From Streptomyces formicae (lineage in GTDB: Bacteria > Actinomycetota > Actinomycetes > Streptomycetales > Streptomycetaceae): a stretch of 64,000 nucleotides of DNA. The notes under the pieces are model-generated. The model saw only the letters and a program-made list of their open reading frames with translations, was not told where the DNA came from and made no database searches. The stretch spans positions 5,062,001 through 5,126,000 of the forward strand of contig NZ_CP022685.1 in the NCBI RefSeq assembly GCF_002556545.1, in the 5' to 3' direction. Position 1 is the first letter of the stretch; each line of letters begins with the position of its first letter. The position numbers and the translations under genes are program-made. This document shows positions 24,829 through 32,070 of this stretch, in pieces.

Positions 24829-26036
24829 AGGCGGAGCAGGCCGGGGCGCGTCGGCCTGCGCAGGCGTCCTCGCCCGGCATGGGGGCGTGGCGGTTCGTCG
24901 TCTGCTTCGGCACGGTCAGCCTGCTCGCGGACTTCGTGTACGAGGGCGCGCGGGCGGTCACCGGACCGCTGCTGGCGTCACTGGGCGCCTCGGCGCTGAT
25001 TGTCGGTGCGGTCACCGGAGCGGGGGAGGCCGCCGCTCTGGGGCTGCGGTTGATCTCGGGCCCGCTGGCGGACCGCACCCGCCGCTTCTGGGGGCTGACG
25101 ATCGCCGGGTACGCCCTGACCGTGATCACCGTGCCGGTGCTCGGGCTGGTTGGAGTGTTGTGGGCGGCCTGCGCCCTGGTGATCGCCGAGCGGGTCGGCA
25201 AGGCGGTCCGCAGTCCCGCCAAGGACACCCTCCTCTCGCACGCCACCGCCGCGACGGGCCGCGGGCGCGGCTTCGCGGTGCACGAGGCGATGGACCAAGT
25301 CGGCGCGCTGATCGGCCCGTTGGTGGTGGCCGGGGTGCTCGCACTGACTGGCGACTACGCCCCCGCGCTCGGAGTGCTGGCCGTGCCCGGCCTCGCGGTG
25401 CTGGGGCTGCTGGTGTGGCTGCGGGCCCGGGTGCCCGATCCGGGCGCCTACGAACGCGAGGTGGCCCCCGCTGTGGGTCGGCCGTCGGACGGGCGGCTGC
25501 CGGGCGCGTTCTGGACGTACGCCGCGTTCACCGCCGCCACCACAGCCGGGTTCGCCACCTTCGGCGTCCTCTCCTTCCACCTGGTCGAGCGCGGGCTGCT
25601 CGCGGCGGCGTGGGTGCCGGTGCTGTACGCGGCCGCCATGGCCGTCGACGCCCTCGCGGCGCTGGCCACCGGCTGGGCGTACGACCGCGTCGGCGCGCGG
25701 GTGCTTGTGGTGCTGCCGCTGCTGGCGGCTGCCGTCCCCGCGCTGGCCTTCACGTCCACGCGCACCCTCGCGGTGCTCGGCTCCCTGGTGTGGGGCGCGG
25801 CGATGGGCATTCAGGAATCCACGCTGCGGGCCACCGTCGCCGACCTGGTGCCGACGGGGCGGCGCGCCACCGCGTACGGGGTCTTCGCCGGGGTCGTGGG
25901 CGCCGCGAGCCTGGCCGGAGGTGCGCTCACCGGCGCCCTCTACGCGTACTCGATCCCGGTACTGATCGCGGTGGTCGCCGCGATACAGGCCGCCGCGCTG
26001 GCTCTGCTAGCCGTGGCCGGGACCCGTCGCCGCTGA
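24819..26036 (+). CDS. MFS transporter
   Basis: A 405-residue major facilitator with about twelve membrane segments. The cytoplasmic loop 2-3 motif is GPLADRTRRFWGLTIAGYAL, a good MFS motif A (G-x-L-a-D-r-x-G/R-R), and the RVGKAVRSPAKDTLLS loop is typical of a bacterial subgroup seen near crcB. The substrate is unknown; in this operon it may export fluoride, a fluorinated compound or an acid. I start at the GTG at 24819, preceded by GGAGG, overlapping crcB; an ATG at 24879 would remove a polar N-tail. It follows both crcB copies without a gap and precedes PAP2 by 90 bases. Confidence 0.85.
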   Translation: MGVEAEQAGARRPAQASSPGMGAWRFVVCFGTVSLLADFVYEGARAVTGPLLASLGASALIVGAVTGAGEAAALGLRLISGPLADRTRRFWGLTIAGYALTVITVPVLGLVGVLWAACALVIAERVGKAVRSPAKDTLLSHATAATGRGRGFAVHEAMDQVGALIGPLVVAGVLALTGDYAPALGVLAVPGLAVLGLLVWLRARVPDPGAYEREVAPAVGRPSDGRLPGAFWTYAAFTAATTAGFATFGVLSFHLVERGLLAAAWVPVLYAAAMAVDALAALATGWAYDRVGARVLVVLPLLAAAVPALAFTSTRTLAVLGSLVWGAAMGIQESTLRATVADLVPTGRRATAYGVFAGVVGAASLAGGALTGALYAYSIPVLIAVVAAIQAAALALLAVAGTRRR

Positions 26037-26126
26037 CCCGGCTCCCCCCGTCCTTCACCTGTCCTGCTGTTTCCTCGTGCCGCTTTCGGCCGCCTTCCTG
26101 TCGCCACAGAACGGGAGTTCTCCCTC

Positions 26127-26810
26127 ATGTCCATCTCCGCTCTGCCGCCCACCGGGCGGCCCCGTCCCGTGCAGGTCGTCGTCCCCGCCGCACTGCTCCT
26201 GCTCTCCCTCTCGCTGTTCGCGGCGGACGCCGACCTGATCGCCGATCACCATGCGTGGCTGGTGGACCGGCCCCTGCTCGCCGAGGCGGTCGAGCACCGC
26301 GACGGGATGCTGAACGCGGTGATGACGGCCGTCACGCACGCCGCCGAAGTCCCGCTGCTCGTCATGTCGGTGCTGGTGGCGGTGGTGCTGGGGCGCCGGG
26401 CGCGCTCGTGGCGGCCCCTGGTGCTGATCGGGGCGGCCGGGGCGGGATCGGTCGTGGCGGCCACGGTGGTGAAGAACCTGACCGACCGGATCCGGCCCCC
26501 GGCCTCGTACTGGGTGGTCCAGGAGACCGACTTCTCCTTCCCTTCCCGTCACACCACGATGGCCGCCGCCTTGCTGCCGCTCCTGGCCTACCTGGTCGCG
26601 AGGCAGCTGCGCTCCCGCACCGCCGTGGCGAGTGTGTGGGGCGCGGCATCGGCGCTGGTCGCCCTGGTGGGGGCCTCCCGGGTGTATCTCGGGGTGCACT
26701 GGGCCACCGACGTCGTCGGCGGCATGGCCCTGGGCGCTTCGGTGACCTTGCTGCTGATCACCGTCGATCTCGCGCGAGACCTGCGTGCGGAGCGGCGCGA
26801 GGAAGCCTGA
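26127..26810 (+). CDS. PAP2 family membrane phosphatase
   Basis: A 227-residue six-helix PAP2 (type 2 phosphatidic acid phosphatase) protein. The tripartite active site is complete: KNLTDRIRP at 116-124 (K-x6-RP), PSRH at 139-142, and SRVYLGVHWATD at 184-195 (SR-x5-H-x3-D). The second motif reads PSRH where PSGH is textbook, a variant also seen in other bacterial members. Substrates are lipid phosphates or pyrophosphates such as undecaprenyl pyrophosphate. Presence in a fluoride island suggests it replaces or supports a fluoride-sensitive phosphatase, which is inference. It is followed within two bases by the DUF1232 gene. Confidence 0.9.
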   Translation: MSISALPPTGRPRPVQVVVPAALLLLSLSLFAADADLIADHHAWLVDRPLLAEAVEHRDGMLNAVMTAVTHAAEVPLLVMSVLVAVVLGRRARSWRPLVLIGAAGAGSVVAATVVKNLTDRIRPPASYWVVQETDFSFPSRHTTMAAALLPLLAYLVARQLRSRTAVASVWGAASALVALVGASRVYLGVHWATDVVGGMALGASVTLLLITVDLARDLRAERREEA

Positions 26811-26812
26811 CC

Positions 26813-27229
26813 ATGGGCTGGGAGATCCTGATCGCGATCGGTGCGTGCCTGCTCGCCGTCTGGCTGGTTCTGCTGGTCGGGCTGCTGCTGGTCCGTCCGA
26901 AGGGCGCCCTGCTGGGTGAGGCGGTGCGCCTGCTCCCCGACCTGCTGCGGCTACTGAGTCGGCTGGCCGTCGACAAGAGCCTGCCACGCGGAGTACGGGT
27001 GCGGTTGGCGTTGCTGATGGCCTACCTGGCGCTCCCCCTCGATCTCGTGCCGGACTTTCTGCCGGTCATCGGCTACGCCGACGACGCGATCATCGTCGCG
27101 TTCGTGCTGCGCGGGGTCGTCCGCCGGGCCGGCCTCGAAGCCGTACGCGCCCATTGGCCCGGCACGGACGACGGATTCGCCGTGCTGGCCCGGCTGACCG
27201 GTCTGTACCGCGCCGCCGAGGAGCCCTGA
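26813..27229 (+). CDS. DUF1232 (YkvA-like) membrane protein
   Basis: A 138-residue protein. An N-terminal membrane helix (ILIAIGACLLAVWLVLLVGLLL) is followed by a helical region and then the DUF1232 core, YLALPLDLVPDFLPVIGYADDAIIVA (about 70-95), with the invariant PxDLxPDFxPxxGxxDD pattern. DUF1232 genes are among the recurring partners of fluoride riboswitches in other bacteria, as I recall, although their function is not known. Starts two bases after the PAP2 stop, so it closes this operon. The convergent enolase ends 19 bases further on. Confidence 0.87.
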   Translation: MGWEILIAIGACLLAVWLVLLVGLLLVRPKGALLGEAVRLLPDLLRLLSRLAVDKSLPRGVRVRLALLMAYLALPLDLVPDFLPVIGYADDAIIVAFVLRGVVRRAGLEAVRAHWPGTDDGFAVLARLTGLYRAAEEP

Positions 27230-27247
27230 CGCGCCACGGGCGCGCGG

Positions 27248-28522
27248 TCAGCGCACGATCCCGTAGGGCAGTGCGGGCTCGGCGTCGGAGATCTCGATCA
27301 GTCGGTTGTACTTGGCGACGCGCTCCCCGCGGGCCGGGGCACCGGACTTGAGCTGGCCGCAGCCGGTGCCGACGGCGAGGTCGGCGATGAACGTGTCCTC
27401 GGTCTCGCCGGAGCGGTGCGAGACCATCTGCGTGTAGCCGGCCACGCGGCAGATCCGCATCGCCTCCAGGGTCTCGGTGACCGTGCCGATCTGATTGACC
27501 TTGATCAGCGCGGAGTTGGCGACCTTGCGGTCGATGGCCTCGGTGATGATCGCTGGGTTGGTGACGAAGATGTCGTCGCCGACCAGCTGGATCCGGTCGC
27601 CGAGGCGGGCGGTCAGGCGCGTCCAGCCGGTCCAGTCGTCCTCGCCGAGCCCGTCCTCGATGGACCAGACGGGGAAGCGGTCGCACATCTCCTCGTAGCG
27701 GTCGATGAGTTGGTCGCTGGTGAGTTCGTCGCCCGCGATGCGGTAGCGGCCCTCGGGGGTGCGGAACTCGCTGGCCGCCGGGTCCAGGGCGAGCGCGATG
27801 CCGTCGCGGCCAGGGGTGTACCCGGCGTCCGTGATCGCCTCGACGAGGAGCCGCAGGACCTCCTCAGGGCGGTCGATGGCCGGGGCGAAGCCGCCTTCGT
27901 CGCCCAGCCCGATGGCGTAACCGCCCCTCGCCAGGCGGGCTTTGAGGCGGGCATAGACCTCGGCCCCGGCTCGTACGGCTTCGGGCAGGCTCGGCGCGCC
28001 GAGCGGGGCGATCATGAATTCCTGGAAGTCCAGCTGGTTGGCGGCGTGGGCACCGCCGTTGACGACGTTGAAGTGCGGCACCGGCAACCGTGGTGCCACC
28101 TCGGCGACCTCGGCGAGGCACTGCCACATCTCGCGCCCGGCTGCCGTCGCCTGGGCGCGGGCGGCGGCCAGCGAAACCCCGATGACCGCGTTCGCACCGA
28201 GGCGCGACTTGGCGTCGGTGCCGTCGAGCGCGATCAACTCCGCGTCGACCTCGGCGAACGTGGAGAAGGACCGGCCGGTCAACGCCTCCGCCATTTCGCC
28301 GTTGACGTGGGCGACGGCCCGCGCGACGCCTTGGCCGCCGAAGTGCTCCGGGTCGTCGTCGCGCAGTTCGACGGCCTCCCGGGTGCCGGTGGAGGCCCCG
28401 GAGGGCACCCCTGCCCGCACCCGCAACCCGTCTGCGGTGGTCAGGGTGACGGACAAGGTGGGGCGGGCCCGCGAGTCGAGGATCTCCACGGCGTGCAGCC
28501 GCTCGATGCGCACCATGGTCAT
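27248..28522 (-). CDS. eno: enolase, accessory copy in fluoride island
   Basis: A 424-residue enolase, converting 2-phosphoglycerate to phosphoenolpyruvate. Motifs are intact: VPSGASTGTREAVELRD with the mobile-loop Ser, VNGGAHAANQLDFQEFMI, GDEGGFAP, SIEDGLGEDDW, LVGDDIFVTN with a metal Asp, LIKVNQIGT with the catalytic Lys, and MVSHRSGETED. The N-terminal ILDSRARPTLSV differs from the near-universal LDSRGNPT. Enolase is classically inhibited by fluoride plus phosphate and Mg, so a second enolase next to crcB could be a more tolerant isozyme or a dosage increase. The ATG overlaps the ppa stop (ATGA), so the two are coupled. An alternative ATG lies two codons in. Confidence 0.95.
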   Translation of the reverse strand: MTMVRIERLHAVEILDSRARPTLSVTLTTADGLRVRAGVPSGASTGTREAVELRDDDPEHFGGQGVARAVAHVNGEMAEALTGRSFSTFAEVDAELIALDGTDAKSRLGANAVIGVSLAAARAQATAAGREMWQCLAEVAEVAPRLPVPHFNVVNGGAHAANQLDFQEFMIAPLGAPSLPEAVRAGAEVYARLKARLARGGYAIGLGDEGGFAPAIDRPEEVLRLLVEAITDAGYTPGRDGIALALDPAASEFRTPEGRYRIAGDELTSDQLIDRYEEMCDRFPVWSIEDGLGEDDWTGWTRLTARLGDRIQLVGDDIFVTNPAIITEAIDRKVANSALIKVNQIGTVTETLEAMRICRVAGYTQMVSHRSGETEDTFIADLAVGTGCGQLKSGAPARGERVAKYNRLIEISDAEPALPYGIVR

Positions 28523-29022
28523 GCTCCCTTCCCGGCGGCGCCGACGCGGGCACGGGCGGCGTTGATCTCGTCCTCCGCCTGCTCGCGCCCCTCCCAGTGC
28601 GAGCCCTCCACCGACTTGCCGGGCTCCAGATCCTTGTAGACCTCGAAGAAGTGGGTGATCTCCAGCCGGTCGAAGTCGGGTACGTCGCCGATGTCCCGCA
28701 GAGCGGCGTGGCGCGGGTCGTGGGCGGGGACGCAAAGGATCTTCTCGTCCGGGCCCTTCTCGTCGCTCATCACGAACATGCCGATCGCCCGGCAGGAGAT
28801 GGCACAGCCGGGAAACGTGGGTTCCCCCACCAGGACGAGGGCGTCCAGGGGGTCGCCGTCACGACCGAGCGTGCCCCTGATGCAGCCGTAGTCGGCCGGG
28901 TACTTGGTCGAGGTGAACAGCATCCGGTCCAGCCGGATCCGGCCGCTCGCATGGTCCATCTCGTACTTGTTGCGGGACCCCTGCGGGATCTCCACGATCA
29001 CGTCGAACTCCATGGTTTCCAC
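28519..29022 (-). CDS. ppa: inorganic pyrophosphatase, family I
   Basis: A 167-residue soluble inorganic pyrophosphatase. Active-site segments: EIPQGSRNKYEMDH, LFTSTKYPADYGCI, the signature GDPLDALVLV (the DxDPxD metal site), and HFFEVYKDLEPGKSVE near the C-terminus. It hydrolyses PPi with Mg and is strongly fluoride-sensitive in most bacteria, so its pairing with enolase in a crcB island points to protection or replacement of fluoride targets. GTG at 29022 has GAGGAGG five bases upstream. It is transcribed away from DUF190 copy 2, with a 107-base divergent promoter region, and leads the ppa-eno operon. Confidence 0.95.
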   Translation of the reverse strand: METMEFDVIVEIPQGSRNKYEMDHASGRIRLDRMLFTSTKYPADYGCIRGTLGRDGDPLDALVLVGEPTFPGCAISCRAIGMFVMSDEKGPDEKILCVPAHDPRHAALRDIGDVPDFDRLEITHFFEVYKDLEPGKSVEGSHWEGREQAEDEINAARARVGAAGKGA

Positions 29023-29129
29023 GACAGCCTCCTCAATGCGTCACGAGCGTGCCGAGCCTCTGGGCGGCGCCTGCGCCCGGCAGTACGGTGTGCCCGTTCC
29101 GCACGGCGCGCACTCAAGGGGGGTGGGCC

Positions 29130-29492
29130 ATGCCGCGACCTCGGCCCGGACGGGCGGCCCGGCTCACCATCCACCTGACCGGCGGCTCGCTCTGGCATCA
29201 CCGGCCCGCCTACGCCGAACTCGTGCACCGCGCCCGCCAGGAGCACGTGAGCGGGGCAAGTGTCTTCCACGCCGTGGCGGGCTTCGGCACCGACGGGCAC
29301 CTCCACCAGGACCGGCCGGTGCGGATCGCGGGCAAGAGCCCGTGCAGCGTGGTCTTCGTGGACCAAGAGGATCGGCTGCGCTGCTTCCTGCTGCGGATCG
29401 GGGACATCCTCGACGCGGTCGGCGCGCTCGCCGTCCTCGACCACGTCACGGTCCACCACACGGCCGCCGAACGCGGGCGACGCAGGGGATAG
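29130..29492 (+). CDS. DUF190 protein, second copy
   Basis: A 120-residue DUF190 protein clearly related to the copy at 24109: ARLTIHLTGGSLWHHRPAYAELVHRARQEHVSGASVFHAVAGFG against [24 protein letters not shown]. Both keep WHHRP and GASVF. The second copy has a different N-terminus, lacks the GECDQ cysteine and has an Arg-rich C-terminus. Having no crcB of its own, it may regulate the divergent ppa-eno pair or interact with the CrcB pair in trans. A run of Gs serves as the ribosome site. A hairpin ends this unit and the converging usp gene. Confidence 0.88.
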   Translation: MPRPRPGRAARLTIHLTGGSLWHHRPAYAELVHRARQEHVSGASVFHAVAGFGTDGHLHQDRPVRIAGKSPCSVVFVDQEDRLRCFLLRIGDILDAVGALAVLDHVTVHHTAAERGRRRG

Positions 29493-29578
29493 AGCCCTCA
29501 TCTCGGGCACGGGGACCTCCTGGACGTCGCGGCATGGACGCATCTCGATCAGGGATTGTCAGCGGATACCTCCGCGGT

Positions 29579-29608
29579 TGCGGTGAGGCTCCGGGCGGCC
29601 TCACCGCA
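29579..29608. terminator. two-way terminator between DUF190 and usp
   Basis: Arms of 11 bases, TGCGGTGAGGC (29579-29589) and GCCTCACCGCA (29598-29608), loop of eight. It overlaps the usp stop codon and lies 86 bases after the DUF190 stop. Confidence 0.65.
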
Positions 29609-30023
29609 CGATCAACACCGAGCACGGGGCGTGTCGACTGATCTTCTCCGCCGTCGCGCCGAGGAAACGCCCCCACACCGAGGAGTGTCCGCTGTGTCCG
29701 ACCACGATCAGATCCGCCTCGTGCTCCTCGGCGGCGCGCACCAGCTCCTGGGCCGGATGCCCGGCCCGCACCTCGCCCGCGACGGTGATGCCGTGCTCGG
29801 CGGCGTATGCCTCGGCCGCAGCCAGCCAGCGGTGACAGTCCCGCTCCTCCACCTCCAGCTCCTCGGTCACCTCACCCACCGTGGCGCCGTAGTGCGGCAG
29901 GTGCGCCTCCACTGCCACCACGATCACCTCGGCGTCCTCCGGGTGTGCCAGCTCCACGGCCCGCTCCAGCGCGCGACGCGCACCCGGCGAGTCGTCGAAG
30001 GCCACCACCATCCGAGGGAACAC
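29601..30023 (-). CDS. universal stress protein (UspA family)
   Basis: A 140-residue UspA-fold protein. It starts MVVAFDDSPGARRALERAVELA, the usual first strand and helix, and ends with the ATP-binding motif VVGHSGHSSVWGRFLGATAEKISRHAPCSVLIVR, where G-x2-G-x9-G followed by A/S/T and the terminal CSVLIVR strand are diagnostic. It is a small cytoplasmic nucleotide-binding dimer tied to stress survival. Usp genes recur near fluoride riboswitches in other species, as I recall. The start could be GTG 30023 or ATG 30011; neither has a strong site. It is divergent from the riboswitch-antiporter unit. Confidence 0.88.
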   Translation of the reverse strand: MFPRMVVAFDDSPGARRALERAVELAHPEDAEVIVVAVEAHLPHYGATVGEVTEELEVEERDCHRWLAAAEAYAAEHGITVAGEVRAGHPAQELVRAAEEHEADLIVVGHSGHSSVWGRFLGATAEKISRHAPCSVLIVR

Positions 30024-30141
30024 GCACCCAGTGTGCGCGCGCCGACCTCGGCCCGGAACCCGTAACGCGCCAGAGCTGCCCAACACCACACGCCCAGACC
30101 GCACTTGACCCTATCCACACCCCGCAGTTCACTCGAAGTCA

Positions 30142-30227
30142 GGCGATGGATCCCGCCCGAGCCCGTTCCCTCCGGCTCGAACCGCCCTCCTGGGGCCGAT
30201 GGTTCCTGACCACACCAGTCAGGAGCC
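30142..30227 (+). ncRNA. fluoride (crcB-type) riboswitch candidate controlling the antiporter
   Basis: Aptamer 30142-30210. P1 is GGCG (30142-30145) and CGCC (30154-30157) around an eight-base loop AUGGAUCC, the same loop length as the known aptamer; an added hairpin GAGCC/GGCUC (30159-30163, 30174-30178) follows; then GAAC (30179-30182), P3 GCCC/GGGC (30184-30187, 30193-30196), and CGAUGGUUCCUGAC. The loop GGAUCC can pair with GGUUCC except for one U-U. GGUUCCUGAC (30201-30210) can alternatively form a ten-base hairpin with GUCAGGAGCC (30218-30227), mutually exclusive with the pseudoknot, giving a clear on/off platform 24 bases before the antiporter start. Assigned by eye against the Thermotoga aptamer. 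Confidence 0.8.
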
Positions 30228-30250
30228 CCTGCCCTCGGAGGTCGTCCCGT

Positions 30251-31450
30251 ATGGAGTCCGTCTACTACGTTGCCGCCGTCCTCGCCGTCGTCACCCTCGC
30301 CGCGAGCATGCTCTCGGTCCGGCTCGGCCTGTCGGTGGCCATCATCGAGATCTGTCTCGGCGTCGCGGTCGGCAACACCCTCCACCTCACCGCGCCCCAA
30401 TGGCTGGTCTTCCTCGCCGGGTTCGGCAGCGTCGTCCTCACCTTCCTCGCCGGAGCGGAAGTCGACCCGGACGAGTTCCGCGCCACCTGGCGGGCCAGCG
30501 TCCTGATCGGCATCGCCTCCTTCGCCGCCCCGTTCGCCGGGGTAATCGCGCTGTGCCGCTACGGCTTCGACTGGGCCTGGAAGGCCGCCGAGATCGGTGG
30601 CACCGCCTTGTCCACCACTTCGCTCGCCGTCGTCTACGCGGTCCTGGTGGAGACCGGCCTGAACGCCACCCGCCTCGGCAAGCTCATCATGAGCGCCACC
30701 TTCGTCACCGACCTCGCCACCGTCCTCGCACTCAGCATCCTTTTCGTACGCCCCAGTTGGTGGCTGCTGCCCTTCATCGCCGCCTCACTGACGCTGATCG
30801 TCGCGATGCCACGGCTGGAGCACTGGTTCTTCACCCAGTACGGCGACAGGGTCATCGAACCCGAGATCAAGGGCGCGTTCGCCGCGCTCCTGCTGCTGAT
30901 GTGGCTCGGCGAGAAGGCCCACAGCCACGCCGTACTGCCCGCCTTCCTCCTCGGCCTCGCCCTCTCCCGCGCCTTCGCCCGCCACCGTCCCACCCAACAG
31001 CGCTTCCGCGTCGTCGCGTTCGCCCTGCTCACCCCGTTCTTCTTCCTGCGCTCGGGCATGAACGTCTCGCTGCCCCTGGTGATCGCCAACCTCGGTCTCC
31101 TCGGCGCCCTGCTCGCGGCGAAGCTCGCCCTCAAGTCCGTGGCCGTGCACCCCCTGGCGCGGCGGTACGCCGCCCCGCACGCCCCGTTCACCACCCTGCT
31201 CATGAGCACCGGACTGACCTTCGGCACCATCTCGGCGACGTACGGCTACACCGCCGGGATCGTCACCAAGGCCCAGTTCTCCGTCCTGGTCACCGTGGTG
31301 GTCCTGACCGCGGTCCTGCCCACCGCCATCGCCCAGCGCTTCTTCCACCCGCACCACGCACCGTCCGAGGAGCGGCCGGCCGCCGCATCCCCCGCCGCCG
31401 TACCCGACAGCGCCGAGCCGGCGCCCGAGCAGAACAGGCCCCCGCGATGA
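30251..31450 (+). CDS. CPA-type Na+/H+ (or F-/H+) antiporter
   Basis: A 399-residue monovalent cation:proton antiporter (KefB/NhaP-like fold) with about 11-12 helices. Family elements include GLSVAIIEICLGVAVGN in helix 2-3, GGTALSTTSLAVVYAVLVETG and SATFVTDLATVLALS, where the TD pair in helix 5 is the ion-binding motif, and MWLGEKAHSHAVLPAFLLGLALS. CPA antiporters are among known fluoride riboswitch targets and may exchange F- or Na+ for H+. C-terminal 40 residues are Pro/Ala-rich and cytoplasmic. A GGAGG site precedes ATG 30251 by nine bases. ATGA overlap with the DUF2180 gene. Confidence 0.88.
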   Translation: MESVYYVAAVLAVVTLAASMLSVRLGLSVAIIEICLGVAVGNTLHLTAPQWLVFLAGFGSVVLTFLAGAEVDPDEFRATWRASVLIGIASFAAPFAGVIALCRYGFDWAWKAAEIGGTALSTTSLAVVYAVLVETGLNATRLGKLIMSATFVTDLATVLALSILFVRPSWWLLPFIAASLTLIVAMPRLEHWFFTQYGDRVIEPEIKGAFAALLLLMWLGEKAHSHAVLPAFLLGLALSRAFARHRPTQQRFRVVAFALLTPFFFLRSGMNVSLPLVIANLGLLGALLAAKLALKSVAVHPLARRYAAPHAPFTTLLMSTGLTFGTISATYGYTAGIVTKAQFSVLVTVVVLTAVLPTAIAQRFFHPHHAPSEERPAAASPAAVPDSAEPAPEQNRPPR

Positions 31451-31707
31451 ACTGCTACGACTGCCACACCCAGGAGCGACCGGGCATCCCCGCCGTGGCC
31501 ATCTGCCACCGCTGCGGCGCCGGACTCTGCCCAGACCACGCCCATGCCACGCCGACCACCCTGCACCGCGTCCACGGCACCGGTCTGGCGACAGGGCCAA
31601 GGCCGGCCCGCCGCATCACCTGCCACACCTGCCGCGCTGCCGAGGCCCAGAGCGACACCGGCCGCGTGGCAGTACTGCCCGAGACCGTCGGGCATCCGGG
31701 TACGTGA
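31447..31707 (+). CDS. DUF2180 zinc-ribbon-like protein
   Basis: An 86-residue protein with eight or so Cys/His ligands: MNCYDCHTQ, AICHRCGAGLCPDH, and a later TCHTCRAAE. Arrangement C-x2-C, C-x2-C-x4-C-x2-H and C-x2-C suggests two zinc ribbons; this matches DUF2180. The role is unknown. It is translationally coupled to the antiporter (start overlaps its stop), so it falls under the same riboswitch candidate. It could be a regulator or an assembly factor for the antiporter, which is inference only. Confidence 0.8.
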   Translation: MNCYDCHTQERPGIPAVAICHRCGAGLCPDHAHATPTTLHRVHGTGLATGPRPARRITCHTCRAAEAQSDTGRVAVLPETVGHPGT

Positions 31708-31890
31708 ACCGCACGGCGCTCCCGCTGATCCACCCCGGCGCCCGCCATCGCCGTGACCTCGGATTCGCGGACGCGTAGGGCCCGGGGCGATCCATGGCAT
31801 GCCTCATGACTCAACGGCAGCTGTCCGCCCGGGAGGAGCCGACCAAGATCTTCTCCCAGATTTCTCCCAAACGATCACCCGAGACGCAGA

Positions 31891-31923
31891 AAGGGCCTGA
31901 TCCGCGATGCGGATCAGGCCCTT
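31891..31923 (-). terminator. terminator of tRNA-Pro
   Basis: Perfect 14-base arms (31891-31904 and 31910-31923) with a five-base loop, followed on the minus strand by TTTCTGC, 19 bases after the tRNA 3' end. Confidence 0.85.
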
Positions 31924-31941
31924 GACCTGCTGTTTCAGCTG

Positions 31942-32015
31942 TCGGGGTGGCGGGATTTGAACCCACGACCTCTTCGTCCCGAACGAAGCGCGCTGCCAAG
32001 CTGCGCTACACCCCG
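31942..32015 (-). tRNA. tRNA-Pro (anticodon CGG)
   Basis: A full 74-nt cloverleaf: acceptor CGGGGTG with CACCCCG and discriminator A; D-arm with AGCTTGGCAGC; anticodon arm CTTCG-TTCGGGA-CGAAG, anticodon CGG; T-arm with GGGTTCAAATCCC. No CCA is encoded. It reads CCG codons, abundant in this genome. tRNA-Pro genes are known integration sites for actinomycete elements (pSAM2 is the classic case), but no integrase or duplicated 3' end is seen in this window. Confidence 0.97.
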
Positions 32016-32070
32016 ATGTCGTTGCTCCACTGCCCCCGCCGAAGCGCAGGTCGTGGCGACATCGATTACT

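Noticed and set aside
29023..29129. Possible fluoride riboswitch in the divergent ppa/DUF190 gap
   Set aside because: GGGCG/CGCCC pairing exists around 29060-29085 but the loop is seven bases and no pseudoknot or GAUG word follows on either strand.
31942..32015. Duplicated 3' end of tRNA-Pro as an attachment site for the fluoride island
   Set aside because: I found no second copy of the T-arm/acceptor segment in the window.
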